Part shown: piece by piece, positions 46,631-58,959 of the stretch
Layout of the letters: each line of letters starts with the position of its first letter
Position numbering within the stretch: position 1 is the first letter of the stretch
Assembly (NCBI GenBank): GCA_947652115.1
Contig: OX393562.1
Span: forward strand, 14,448,328-14,512,327
Source of the DNA: Blastomussa wellsi
Taxonomy: Eukaryota > Cnidaria > Anthozoa > Scleractinia > Plerogyridae
DNA: 64,000 bases
Reading direction: 5' to 3'
Made by a program: the position numbers and the translations under genes
The notes under the pieces: model-generated
The model's input: the letters and a program-made list of their open reading frames with translations, nothing else
Database searches by the model: none
Told to the model about the DNA's origin: nothing

Positions 46631-46894
46631 GAAAATGTCCCCAAAAGGCCATTTTCGAGTTCTCTTTTGCCTCAGCGTCAAAACGAGTCTAATTTTTGTG
46701 CTTTACCTGCATCTTCATTCTCATGCAAAACGACCTATTTCCATATGAATAGTTTCGCATTTAGACTAGTTTTGAAATAGAGGAAAAAGGGAACTCGGAA
46801 ATGGCCTATTGCTTAAATGACAGAGGTCCCGAAAATTTGGAATGTCGTCCCATTTTTCGAAAACTCCCCAATTTAACGAAATTTTAACTATGTG

Positions 46895-47165
46895 ACTCCG
46901 AGGTAAATCGACCCAAATCGAACATCAATCACGCGATTGGGTTCGATTGAGCTCGATTAGGTTCGACAGTGCTCGACTTGATGCTGGAACGGTCAACTTT
47001 TGATTCACGACTGGGACTGCCAATAACAGACAGCTTCGAGTATCACAAGTGAGGTCGATTGAGTTCGATTAGTTAGAAAACCGAACGCAATCGAAACTCT
47101 CTCACGCAAATTTTTCGGTTCGATTGTCGAACCAATCGAACTCAATCGTTCGATTAGTTACGTCG
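46895..47165. repeat. Element with clustered ATCGAA/TTCGAT hexamers
   Basis: Many copies of TTCGATT or AATCGAA in both orientations, e.g. GGGTTCGATTGAGCTCGATT and CGAACCAATCGAACTCAATC. The two ends are rich and the middle (46985-47040) is free of them, as in subterminal repeats of a DNA transposon. Confidence 0.55.
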
Positions 47166-47169
47166 GGAA

Positions 47170-48829
47170 TAACGATCGATGAGCTTGTATGTACATGAAC
47201 ACGTTCGGATTTTTTCTTCTCGCTATTGAAAGTCAACTGCTAAATGATTTTCCACTTTCAGCCCTTAACCATTTCACGCTATATTTACTTTCCACGGTTC
47301 TGAACTGATTTTCGTAGGAAGCATTGTATCTAGAATTTTCTTAGTCCCAAACATTTGGGTAATGTCCAAGGCTGGAAAAGCATTTCAACATTTATCATTC
47401 TTTTCATTTCTTTTCAGTGTGAAGAGTTTCTGAAAGCTGATTAAAAGGCTTAACCTTCGGAGTGTTTAATACAAAAACAACTTGGAGATTTGCCGCTCAA
47501 ATTTAAATTACTAAATAATCCTCTGCTGATTGATGTCATTGATCTTTATTTCCGCTGTGACACTACTGCTATTTTTATTTCGCCACTCTCTGCGTTTCTA
47601 GGAAGTTTTTGTACCACAAAATCGTGCAAAAATGTAAATATTTTGGTATTATCCCGTATCATAAACGGTTCCGGTAAAACACCACCTCGCGAACATGATA
47701 TCTACTGCATCTCTTCTGCTTAGTCAATCGTCAGCTAGCATCCTCAACACTAGTTCATTAATTCGAATGAGTTTCGCACCCGTTACAAACTTGCTACATG
47801 ACACTGGAATTTATTAGGCATGCAAAAAAGGAAAAGAAGAATTTGTTAGGCAACTACGGAAAGGAACGTGTAGTTAGTTTCTGAGAACGTCTTGAGTCGA
47901 AAATACAAATTGCACTTGGGAGATAGAGAGCTACCCTGAGTAGCAGAGGGCGTGTTTCGTCGAAGTCGCTATCAGAAAGCGGCGAAGCCGTCCGCTTACG
48001 ATACGATCGCGGCTTCGCCGTCAAAAGAAACACCATCTGGCACACAGCAAGTAATGAGTGTGTATTTACATGGTAGGTTAAAGTAGGGTATCATTTCTTT
48101 TATTTACATTAGACACATAGACACAGTGGAGGTCTATGCCGGGGGTCGAGGACATCTGCGCCGTACCAAGACTGATTTACAATTTATTGCGCACAAAAAA
48201 GCCATTAATATATTTGGCCTGGTTTGTTTTCGTGTAAATGGAGTAGACTAGTCGAGGGAGGAGTTTTATAGCAGGACGAGGAGGGCTTACACCTGAACTG
48301 GGTATACCATTGTAGTAAAAGACGATGCCTAGAGCTTGATGCAGGAATCACGCCGATAACCCGATAAGTACGCTCATGAAAGCACATATATGCATTGCGT
48401 CCCTCTTGACACATAACGAAAACATTCGTTACCCGGACGAATACTTCCGGACTCGATTAAACGTATCTTTGACATAGCAATTAGTGGAAGCAGAAAAAAA
48501 ATATTAAATTTTCGATCGTTTTGTTAGCCACCTCTTTGACTGAAATCGCATGAGTTTGAATCGGAGAGCAAAACGGGCCAAATGTCATCCGCAACAACGC
48601 TGCGCTTAATACTGCGGGCGCAGCGCAGACATTCACAAATCCGGAAAATGGCTGCATGCTGTAGAACTCGGCAGCCAATAGGAGTGGTTAAAACTGTAAT
48701 CGAACACGATCAAAATAAAGGCAACACTATTTTATTGACGGCACACGTTGATTTGTTAGACTTGCAGAAATGAAGCACAACGACAGTGGAAAATACGGAG
48801 TGTAATAAATCAAACGACAACACTGAAAC
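47170..48829. other. Intergenic, upstream of the metalloproteinase
   Basis: A GC-rich hairpin GCGGCGAAGCCGTCC / CGGCTTCGCCG lies at about 47977-48022. The start region of the metalloproteinase is expected near 48700-48829, but no recognisable TATA box is clear. Confidence 0.4.
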
Positions 48830-51800
48830 ATGGAGGTAGAAATATATCAAGTGGCAATTTTATTGACGACGCTTTTTAGCGGATACGACGCAAGGCCAGC
48901 CGCCTCAAGACGAACTTCAATGATTCGACTGCAATCTGTCGTAAGTTTCTGTCAGAGCGTTGTTGGTACTGATTATTAAGAGCTGGACGACACCGCTCTC
49001 GGTCACTCTAGGTCACAATGCTCTCTCATAAGTTTGCTTTAAATCCAATTTAGGAAAATCAAAATCAACGAAGTGAAACATTTCAAGAATACACAGCATC
49101 AAGACAAGGAGCGCTTATTAAACGCCCGCTTGTAGTGGAGAATGTTCTCAAATCATCGATCGAGAGAAAAGCAGTTCTAAAAAGACTCGAAAGGACAGGA
49201 AAATTACGCAAAGAGTTTTTCTTCCCCTCCAAAAAAGGGCGCATTTTACAGAAAAGAAAAACAACCACAAGGAAAAAATTGGACTATTTGCCTAAATTCA
49301 GTCAGCTCAAAATCACCTTAGAATTTAACGCAGCTTGGACTTCAAAAGTTAGACGTGTTCGTCGTTATGCAACACAAGGCTCCCAGTTGCCTGTTGGTAG
49401 AGGAGGCGAAATTACCTGGAATGTAGGCGTTTGGAGCCTGCAGTTATCTCATGATGCAGTTAAACGCATTTTAGCCCAAGCGTTCAGGATTTGGGCAGAA
49501 GTATCGCCGCTTGTATTCCGATGGGTTGACTCGCCAACGATTGCCGAAATAGCTGTCGAGTTTGTCACAGGTAAGGAACGATGATTACTCCAGGTGATTT
49601 ATACTGTCCTTTAGCCGATAAATATATACATACAGAGATATACATACTTTATTGCAACTCCCTTCAAGGGTTTTAGGTAATAAATACGCCATAAAAAATG
49701 AGTGAAATGCATAAATAAAGATAAAAATACAGTAGATTGAATTTACTATTTACAAATCCATAAATTAAACAGAAAAAAGTAGGTAAACCACGTGCAACGC
49801 AAGGTAATTCAAAATACATGCCGCTTGCCACTTGCCGCTGGCCGCTTGCCGCTTGCCGCTTGCCGCTCAACCTAACCTAAGATCGCTTAGTGGCTTAAGC
49901 ATTTTCGTAAATAATTGCCGTAGAGCAGGTAACAGGCCAAAACTGACGTAAAACTGAAAAACAGCCAAGTGAACTTTACGTAACTTTGGATTGTTGGGTG
50001 CCGTCCGTCTTTGCATCGTCACTCACCAAATGGCTTCATCTTTTGGCACTTTCGATATCAACACCTTGGATCGAGAAACACTGCTTATAGCACAATACTG
50101 CCGAATCGAATATCAGCGTTTATGTTCGCTACGCTGCAACTGATTTTTTTTCCAACGGAACGTATAGTTTCGTTAATTAAAATCAAAAAATTATGTTGCT
50201 GCTTACAAATCCGTTTGTTGTGGTTTGCAGCAGAGATAAACAGCGCGTGAGGCCGGGTGGTTACGATGGCATATCCGGACCAATCTCGGTTGTGTTTTGA
50301 TACCCTAGATTTCCGTTATTAACTCCGTCATGAGAGAGAAATAGGCATTTGCTTTCACATCTTCATTTTCAATCATCACATTTTCTTGAAGCTTGCAATA
50401 CTTTTCTCGCTTTCCTTTCAACGCCCTTAAAGACCATTCTTGCAATTTTAATTTCAGTCATCACTGGTAGTTAAACAGTTACGCGTTCTCTAATGTACCT
50501 GAATACAAAGGTTTCTCTCGTTAAATAGTAATATTTTTCACATAGTCACTTGTAAGCGACATTAATAACATGATCTTGCGCATCGTAACATATTTAGAGG
50601 CTGACCTCTTTCGCTACAACGTTATCTCTGTGTATTATTTATCTCTTTATTATTTCTCAACGGGAAATTAGTACGGAAACCAGCTGTAGAGAATCACTAG
50701 AAACCCTTTATAAACACATACCCCTGAACTGAACTAGAATTGGAACGTTTTCTAGTATATATTCCGGTGGCCAATTCAAACTTAACCCGGAAATTTACTT
50801 CAACAATCTGTCTAGGTGCCTTATTCGTTTTCCAAATCTCACATTGACGTCATATTAGACAGAGCCGAACTATTCAGTGCTTGGCACTAGTAGTCACTAG
50901 TAGTCACGATTCAGTCTAATTGAGTGTTCCGCTATTTGGTAGAAAAGAACCGCAAGCATTCGTTCTCTTTCCTCCAGTAATATTTTTTTCTGGATTGTAC
51001 AAGTATGTCAACACTGCCTCATTGCTCGCATTCCCTCACGATTGGTTTCTTGAAGACCAAGGCATTAGAGTAGCTTGTGCAGATTATTCCGCTAGTTAAC
51101 GCGTACTCCCGGGAAGAAGGGACGAACACCGTAACAGGATGAAAACGAACCCCGTTTCGCGGTATTTGACTGACTTATCTAATTGCCTATAAATTCAAGG
51201 TGCAATATTTTGCACACTGGATGTTAGAGTGACACACAAAGACAAGGCTCGATTTTAGTTTAAGATGAGGAAAGCAACTTTGACGAATTACCAATTTTCC
51301 GGGCCAATTTTGAGGAGTTAAACAGGAGATACTCTCTTATCAGCGGGATATCCCTTGCGGGATTAACGTATTTATGTACCAGAGTAATCGCTGTGGGCAA
51401 TAACAAAGGACGGAGACAAGACAGTGAACCAATCAAAACTCGATTTAATTACACGTAGACGACGGGACGACGGGAAAACGTGCGCGTGTGAGTTATGATT
51501 GGTTTCGGTTTCACTCCTGATTGGTTAGAAAAAGTGGCGCGAGATTTTTAAACCAATCACGAAGCGAAGTAATGCAAAACCAAAGCAAGCCCAGATTACT
51601 TTCGACACTGAAGTGAAAACCGCTCTTGTGCAATATAAGTTAGAAAACTTTAACAGTCGCAATCATTCTTGCGTAAAAAAGCATCTGTTTGAATTTACAT
51701 TGAATAAATTATTGAGTAATGCATGCATAAAATTAAGAGAGCTATTTTTAGAAAGGTGAATTAAACAAAATTTAAAAGACATCAATTTCCAAACACTTCT

Positions 51801-54800
51801 AAAACGCTCTGTTTTAACAAGCGGCAGAGCGACGTTACGACCTCTTTCGCGTGTTTGCCATGTCCCGGGGGGAAGGAAGCTTGACACTTGACACTGCAAA
51901 ACTAATGCGATCATACCATCTTTAAGTTTCTGAAACAGGTGAACTATATTTAACGGCGAATTTTCCTGGCGTCACCACAGACCCTTTTCACATCTTCCGG
52001 CCTTTGGTTTAGATTTAATTGGGTGATTTTACCCAGTCAAAGCTGGATGAAATTCAGGATTGCCGGTTCCGAGCCCTCTTATGCACATGTTTTGCCAAAA
52101 TCAGACTGGCCTAGCTCCATCCACTGTTCGTTACTAAATCCGGTCGCTTTAGACGGAAGCAAAATCTGACATTTACGTCAATTACTATATATGTAATAAA
52201 TTGTACGGGTGGGTACAAAACGAAGACCGAAGACCCAAAAACGAAGACCCCTTCAAAATCGTCTTGAAATCACTCGAAAATGGTTGAAACATGATTCTTG
52301 ATCGAAGCAGAAACGAGGAACAACAAAATTTGCGGTTTTTGACGAATTTGACCAGGGTCTTTGTTTTGTACAAAACACGGCCTACGTTTTGTACCCACCC
52401 TAAATTGTACAAGTATCGGAAGCCAAAAGCCTTGGCTCAAAACCACTCTGTCTGATCGATGATGTCCAATCAGACTATAGAAAGTGTTGAATAATGGAAT
52501 TTTGCCATCGCATTGTTCATTCTTTATCTCAAAATACCTTTCCGAGTTTATATATAGTGTTCCGATTGATTCCAATTGTAAATCAAACGACATCTTGGAT
52601 CGGAATACAGACATTGTGATTGGCATTTTGTGGGCTGAAGGGAAGAGTAAAAGCGTTAAGGATTAGGTAGCCGAGTGGGTTATCCGCATTTATTGACATC
52701 CGTATCTGTGAGTTTGTTCACAGATGTTTTGGTGTTCGTAAAAGTTCACAACAACTGTTTTTATTTCCATTCAACCACTAACAACTTTCGACGGCTTGTT
52801 GCCGTCAGCACTGTTTTGGAGTTTCGACTGCGTAAGTTGCTATCTCGCCTCCGATATGCTGCATCACGTGACGCGTTAAGGCAAATCGCGCGCGCGGTAA
52901 AAACGTTCATGGATTATAATTGTCGATAAATAGTAAAGATGTTTCTGGTTTATAACGTAAAACTCTTCAAATTGAGATGCTTTTATTCGGCATCTTAAAT
53001 CTTCTGTTACAATTTGTTCTGCTAGGATATCATGGCGATTCTAAGCCTTTTGACGGCCCAGGGAATGCTGTAGCTCACGCTTTCTACCCCAATAGCGGAG
53101 GGGATATTCACTTTGATGACGACGATTTGTGGACAACCGCCAATTTATTGCCGGTTGCCGTACATGAGATAGGCCACAGCTTGGGTCTGAAACATTCTAC
53201 TGTGCCTGGTTCCATCATGACTCCATTTACGAGTGGTCTAAGAAGCGATGTCGTACTATCAGATGACGACGTCAGCGGTATCCAGTCGATATATGGTATG
53301 TCACATTTGCAGTTTTAGCATTTCTTTCTCAGTTATAAAACTGTGACTCACCCACATCGCAGTGATTACCTTTGAGTATTCACCAAGATGTAGAGTATTA
53401 TTTCAGACTTGAACTCTAGAGAACTAATAAACAGAGCCACCCGCCAAAGTTTTTGCCACTGGCGACTGATTAACGATTGTCCTGCGAATCGCGCGGAATA
53501 TCGCCTGATACTTAGCCGACGAGGCCGGAGGCCGAGTTGGCTGAAATCAGACGATATTCCGCGAGACTGAGCAGGATAATTGTTTCATTATCCAACAAAA
53601 TTGAAATTGTCAACGAAGCGCATTTTACAGCTACAAACGTTGTCTAGAGACTTTGGCCGAATTACCGTTACTTAACGTATATCGCAGGATATCTGTCAAG
53701 TACAGATGACGGATAACAATCGCTTCATGACCTTATATGGTCAACTTGACAATTTGTTGTTTCATAAAAGTCAATAAACACAATTCCTAAATTGTTAATA
53801 GACCAATTTCGATACTTTGATATTCAGCTTAAAACAATAGACATCATTGCGAGGCTCCGGGGAAAAAATCCCACAAAGTTCTATCAAAGCCCTTGCTTGT
53901 AAAGATGTTTGATCCTAAAGCGTTTAAGCATTTTCTCTGTAGTTAAACAAATAAACAAACAAACAAATACATAAATAAATAAGGCCTTGGTTTACCCATA
54001 CTTAAATAATTCTGAACAACTAAAGAAATAAAAATTAAAAACTCGAAAGCGATGAGTATCAATTGAAAATAACAGTTAGATAATAAATAAGGACACTTAT
54101 ACATACACAATACACATAGTGCAAATAAATAAATAATTTTGTATAGGTTGCAATCGTTTTCTCCAAATAAATCCTACTATTTTGTCAGACTCTCTTTACT
54201 TAAAACAGATGTTCCGTTCTGTCTCTGAAGGTTACTGCAATCCTAGAGTGCTTGCCATTGAATCCCATATGGGTGATGGTAAAACTTACAGTTTTAATGG
54301 GGCTAATTTCTGGAGTCTCAACGACATAAAAGACGAGAGTGAACGTGGTTTTCCCAAAACAATATCTTCGACCTGGATATATGTCCCAGATGACATCGAT
54401 GAAGTTTTTCTTTGGGGCCACAACTGGAATACCTATTTTTTTAAAGGGAGTCAGTATTGCAAGTACGACAATAATAAGGGACAAATGGCAGCAAACTACC
54501 CCAAGAACATCTCACAAGGATGGCCTGGACTGCCTGCAAATGGAATTGATGCCGCATTAACTTGGAGTAATCTGAAGAGCTATTTTTTCAAAGGGGACGA
54601 AGTGTACTTATACGATAACGATAATGACCGAGTCTTCTCTGGGTATCCCAAAGCGATTAGTGAGGTATGGCCCGGTATCCCTAACAACATCGATAGTGCT
54701 TTTCGGTGGTATTATGATGGTATCACGTACTTCTTCAAAAATGAATATTATTATTGGTGGGATGATTTTAACGACTCTGCAAACGGTCCATATTTTATCG

Positions 54801-54835
54801 GCGATGCCAAATGGAAGAATATGTGTGACGTTTAG
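48830..54835 (+). CDS. Secreted matrix metalloproteinase with hemopexin domain
   Basis: Zinc endopeptidase for extracellular matrix. Four exons join in phase: 48830-48940, 49054-49570, 53026-53295 and 54189-54835, 514 aa. Residues 1-20 form a signal peptide ([14 protein letters not shown]). The pro-region is basic and cysteine-free. A furin-type site RRVRR precedes YATQGSQ. Catalytic domain: [20 protein letters not shown], structural-metal residues in [15 protein letters not shown] and DIHFDDDD, zinc site [12 protein letters not shown] and Met-turn SIMTPF. The hinge is very short. Four hemopexin blades follow ([29 protein letters not shown]), closed by Cys in GYCNPRV and KNMCDV. The PRCGxPD cysteine switch of most MMPs is not present in the exons I could join. 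Confidence 0.93.
49819..49867. repeat. Heptamer array (CCGCTTG)n in the MMP second intron
   Basis: Seven units of CCGCTTG with minor variants (CCACTTG, CCGCTGG). Period is 7 bp, as in the larger array at 39731. Confidence 0.85.
49868..51424. other. Intron sequence with no supported feature
   Basis: Part of the 3.4-kb second intron of the metalloproteinase. A short duplication ACTAGTAGTCACTAGTAGTC is at about 50886. No coding frame was supported. Confidence 0.5.
51425..51640. repeat. CCAATCA-rich dispersed repeat, copy 3
   Basis: GGGAAAACGTGCGCG, GATTGGTTAGAAAAAGTGGC, GCGAGATTTTTAAACCAATC and ACTTTCGACACTGAAGTG, matching 29385-29600 and 32190-32290. Confidence 0.65.
52207..52401. mobile_element. 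195-bp MITE with 9-bp target duplication
   Basis: Ends GGGTGGGTACAAAACG and CGTTTTGTACCCACCCT are inverted. The direct repeat AAATTGTAC flanks it at 52198-52206 and 52402-52410. A 9-bp duplication suggests a Mutator-like element (8 bp is possible if the terminal base is counted differently). In the MMP second intron. Confidence 0.85.
53473..53583. repeat. Fold-back element, variable-arm group (MMP third intron)
   Basis: Ends TTAACGATTGTCCTGCG and GCAGGATAATTGTTTCA. Arms CGCGGAATATCGCCTGAT / TCAGACGATATTCCGCG. Centre GCCGACGAGGCCGGAGGCCG then AGTTGGC. Confidence 0.75.
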
Positions 54836-56124
54836 GGGAGATTTACTCTCGTTTTTAGCCACTATACACGTACCCTGTCTAAATCACTATCTCTCCTTGT
54901 TGCTAACAATCATTATTATCAAAATACGCGGCCAAATTAAAATCCGACCTCGTCAAAACACACGCTGTGCGGGCCGCAACGGCCCTGAAGCTGATTGGTT
55001 CACTCGATGAATTTAAATCAATCAGATTACGTTCAGACCGTTTGACGCGGGAAAACCATCGAGGTGCGTAAGAGCGAACAGCAAGCTTTGAAGTTCAGTT
55101 TCACACAAAACGAAGAGGTCAGCGAATAGTTTTCAGAGAGAAAAATCGGTCTACTTGTTATAAATGGGAAGAATGCAGACAAAAAATTCGCTTGATTCCT
55201 ACGGTCGAGCAAAATTAGCTCGGTTGACGTACTGAGGGAATTTTACACCAACGATCAACTGTAAAAATGTACGTTCGTTAAATTTTATGATTATCTATGA
55301 GTTCTTAACTCACTGGCGATTATTTCCAGAGACATCGTGGCTATATGCGATAAGTTCTACACCTGTTCAAAACATATTGGTCCGGCTTTTACAGTTAAAA
55401 CTCTACTAAATTTGTTTGTTATCAGGATGTTATTTGGCCTTGTATATTGATAATAATGATAATGCAATATTCTCTCAAAAAGTCATGTTATGCCCTTATT
55501 ATAACCCACCGATTAATTTTTGCGCGCGCTCATTGGACAAAATGCGTCACGTGGTACAAATCGACGGGTATCAGGCAATAAATACCGCCCGATTTGATAT
55601 TCATCGTGCGATTTTATGGTGGAATGCAGGCTCTAACCTTTTAATCTAATCATATTTTAAAAAAAAAAACATAAATCAATCAATTTTCTTTTATTTCAAC
55701 CGCTTTGATTTTTTACTAAGGAGCAGGCAAATGCAGACACGAAGAAGGAAACTTCATGACTTACAATAATTCAAAGAGTTAGAGCTTCTTACATCAAATT
55801 AGACCAGAACTTTGTTTTGAGTTTAGACACCTACATATTATACAATTGGCAATTAGTAGTAATTTAGTTGTATATTTTCCACAGCCACTGGCTTCGTTTC
55901 CTAGAGTTTATAGTTAAAAAGGTGACGCTCTTTGCTGTGCAACTATAAAAGACTGTTATCGAAAGTACTTTCACATCACAACCTTAATGCAATATTCTGC
56001 ATGAAAACTATTGTAACATGATAAGTTTACAAAGACGACGCAACAGATTCGTTGTAAGTTGACGCTGTTTCTAAGAAGTGAGTAACCGTTTCACTTTTAG
56101 AAACATAGGTACTGAATTGAACAC
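54836..56124. other. 3' flank of the metalloproteinase
   Basis: No clear AATAAA lies close to the stop; AATTAAAATC is at about 54934. ORFs here carry no recognisable domain. Confidence 0.4.
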
Positions 56125-56270
56125 AAGTGGCGGATCTTGGGGAGGGGGCCCGGGATGCCCCACCCTCCCTTCGGCTCCAAGGGCCGAAAATTTCTTGGGC
56201 CCCACCTCAATTTAAGGGTCGGAAAATTTTTCGGGCCCTCACCTTAGAAAGAATTCTGGGTCCGCCACTG
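56125..56270. mobile_element. hAT-like MITE
   Basis: AAGTGGCGGATCTTGG and GGGTCCGCCACTG are inverted, of the CAGTGGCGGA type common in short hAT-like elements. The interior is two GGGCCGAAAATTT-like units. Confidence 0.7.
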
Positions 56271-57244
56271 AACACTCACACTGACTTCAACGACAAATAA
56301 CTAAATATTCAGAGAATACCTCCTAGTCATTCAATTTAATATGCTAAATACATTATTTATCTATCCATATAACCGACAGTCGCAGATTTTGCGAAAACAT
56401 ATGAATTTAAACTTTGGAATGTTCAAGATGAAAAATATAAGTGCTTTTCAAGTAACGAGGACGGTCACCACTTTTCTCAAAGTGCTACTAGTATTTATCC
56501 TCTTAGTTACAATCGCATTAATAACAAAGTTTGAGGAAAACAAAACTTCGTCATTCGGGTTTCCACTGAAATAACGACTCGTTCCATCAGTTATCCAAGA
56601 ATAGTAACTATAACATATACTGCCAATAGCCAGATTCGAAGAATTGTCATTGGTATGATAAGTGTTAATTGTATTGCAATGTCCTTTTTCTGGTTTCTAG
56701 CTTAGCTCTTTTTAAACCAAGATTGGTTTTCTCGAACAGTTGAAACATTTTCTTTAGACAGCAGTTTTCAGGTAGCCTTTTTCCCTCCAATAATCTTCGA
56801 TCGCATGTAGGAACAATCTTAAACTGTTCGCAGATTTTTTTCCTGCTATTTTGTACATTTTTATATATATGTTTAACTGCTATTTAAACACGTTAGTTAA
56901 ACCTTTCGCATGCACTGGAAAATTAACTATCTGTAAAGCTCGACTGGACTTGTCTTGTACAGTTGTCGTCATTGTCTTATCAACGATCTATAGGCAACTT
57001 CCACATGCAGTTACTGTTTATACTGTAAATAACATATTTATACTCATCAATTGTATATGTATGTGGATTCAAACAATTGTACATATAATTGCAACTTTTA
57101 CTGTAAAAGCGCTGCTTTGTGTATACATAGAGAGATAAATCCGAAAATTGTTAAATATTTTACCGGGGGCGATGTTTTTCACAATTTGTAGATGTCGACG
57201 TGTTATGTATGATATCCAAATGACTAAGTTTTGTTATGGCTTAT
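56271..57244. other. No supported gene
   Basis: AT-rich. A 77-residue frame at 56341-56571 ends in a hydrophobic stretch (LLVFILLVTIALIT) but has no context supporting it. Confidence 0.35.
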
Positions 57245-57866
57245 GCGTGGTTCAATTCTACCTGTAACCATCCCCCCGGGTAACCCACGGGACAAGTCCA
57301 GCCCTTTCGGCCCGGGAGTGGGGAATTGTATTAAGCCGTCTTGTCCCGGAGGTGGGGGGTGGGGCAAATCTCTGCCGTACCGCGCAAAGGAGACTGCCTA
57401 TTTCCAGGGAAATCTGTAACAATTGTAGCAGTCTGGCTAGAGAAGAATAATCTTTTTAAATTTAACTAAATATGCTTTTGACGATTTTTTGCTTTCCCTT
57501 TATCGTTCTGTTCGCTGGTTGCAAGGTCCTTTCTTTTGTATTCTTTCCTTCAGGTTTCTTTATAAAATGCGGTCTTCATGATTTCTTATGCTATTCAAGT
57601 AGTCTATGAAATTCATGATATGATATGATAAGGGAAGAAGAGAAGCGAGGGACTTCACGGTCACTTTCAGAAAAGTATAAGTCTTGAAAAAACATCTTCT
57701 TTTGCTATTTTTACAGAAATCAGTATTTTAACTCGATTTTGTACACAAAATGACGTAACTGTGGTCGACGAGGAGTCTCAGGGGTAGGGAATAGACCGCA
57801 AAATAAATGCCCGGGGGTGTGCCCGGAGGAGGGATGGTAACACGTAGAATTGAACGACGCACTACA
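57245..57866. mobile_element. TIR element, about 620 bp
   Basis: Left end GCGTGGTTCAATTCTACCTG then TAACCATCCCCCCGGG. Right end, reverse strand, GTGCGTCGTTCAATTCTACG then TGTTACCATCCCTCC. No transposase. A partial copy of the left end is at 6391. Confidence 0.75.
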
Positions 57867-58189
57867 CGGAAATATGTACCCTCAATACTGTATCAGTAAA
57901 ATCAGCGTAACTTTGAATTAAGTCTATTGTATGATAATTAATGCGGCATTATAACTTGAAAACTATTATGTAACTGCGTATAAAAGCTAAGAAGTAATTA
58001 TATTTAAAATATTTAAAGGAACATTAACCCATCTCTGCTCTGTGCAGACCAATATGTACAGTTGATGTTCATGTTCAGATCTTTATCGAAATTAAACATG
58101 GAAAAGAGAAGGTCCCAACGTTGTCCTGTTTGAGGTTCGATTGTAACTATGCTTCGTTTACTTTCTTTAGAATAACAGACCGATCTTTC

Positions 58190-58330
58190 GAAAGTTTACG
58201 TTCTTTGGTTTTGCATTACTACGCTCCGTGGTTTTTTGCCCGGCTACATGTATTTGCTTCGAGTTTTGATTAGTTCGCAGAATTGTCTGTGTCTTTCGTG
58301 CATGATTGGTGAGAATGCTTTCTTTGGGTT
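58190..58330. repeat. Dispersed repeat shared with about 5800-5980
   Basis: GGCTACATGTATTTGCTTCG then AGTTTTGATTAGTTCG here; CCTACATGTATTTGCTTCGA then GATTTCATCGGTTGAC at about 5940. Confidence 0.45.
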
Positions 58331-58659
58331 TGGCTTAATTTACAACACTCAATCGAAAACTGTTTTATACAGTGGAACACAGTCATTATTTAGAATGGCC
58401 ATGGCCGCCCGGAAATATGATTTTCGTATTGTCCCATTATCAAATAAATGGCACTGAAAAGAGTTCCAACGGCCTACTGTTGCACTTTTTTTCCAGTCGG
58501 ACGATCTTTGGGCTGTAAAGTAACTTGTTCCTTAGCAATATACAACGTGACAAAATAACAACATACCGTACCTATTTACCTATAAGCCGAGCTATTTTTT
58601 CAAACAATATAATTTGGTTTATCAACTGGGTTGATAATGTGAATTGGCCACCGTAGAGA

Positions 58660-58707
58660 GATTCAAGAGCTGACGTTTCGAGCGTTAGCCCTTCGTCGGA
58701 GCGAATC
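58660..58707 (-). ncRNA. Hammerhead-ribozyme-like motif, left arm
   Basis: Reverse strand: stem I GATTC.GCT, core CCGACGA, stem II GGGC-TAAC-GCTC, GAAA, ACGT palindrome, cleavage-type GTC, then stem I AGC.GAATC. Both stem I segments pair. Deviations: U4 of CUGANGA is C, and an extra A precedes stem II. Confidence 0.5.
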
Positions 58708-58774
58708 AAGGAATTGTGGGTTGTGTGTTATTGATCGTGTGTTATAGAAAATAACACACGACCCACAATTCCTT

Positions 58775-58822
58775 GACTCGCTCCGACGAAGGGCTAACGC
58801 TCGAAACGTCAGCTCTTGAATC
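58775..58822 (+). ncRNA. Hammerhead-ribozyme-like motif, right arm
   Basis: Same motif as 58660-58707 on the plus strand (GACTCGCT, CCGACGA, GGGCTAACGCTC, GAAACGTC, AGC..GAATC). One stem I mismatch relative to the other copy. Confidence 0.5.
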
Positions 58823-58959
58823 TCTTTACGGTGGCCAATTCACATTATCAACCCAGTTGATAAAACCAAATTATATTGTTATACTTCCCACCTACGTAGC
58901 ACCACAGTTTCTTCAGAAACTTACCCCCTCTACTTTTTCAAACATTTTGACTTAAATCT

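Larger units (their letters stand above)
58605..58872. repeat. Large inverted repeat carrying two hammerhead-like motifs
   Basis: Arms of about 120 bp: ACTGGGTTGATAATGTGAAT with TGGCCACCGTAGAGAGATTC, and the inverse ending GGTGGCCAATTCACATTATC then AACCCAGTTGATAAAACC. Only about 30 bp separate the arms. The insertion splits an outer repeat: ATAAGCCGAGCTATTTTTTC before and GTTCGGCTTATAGCCGAG after. Confidence 0.85.
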
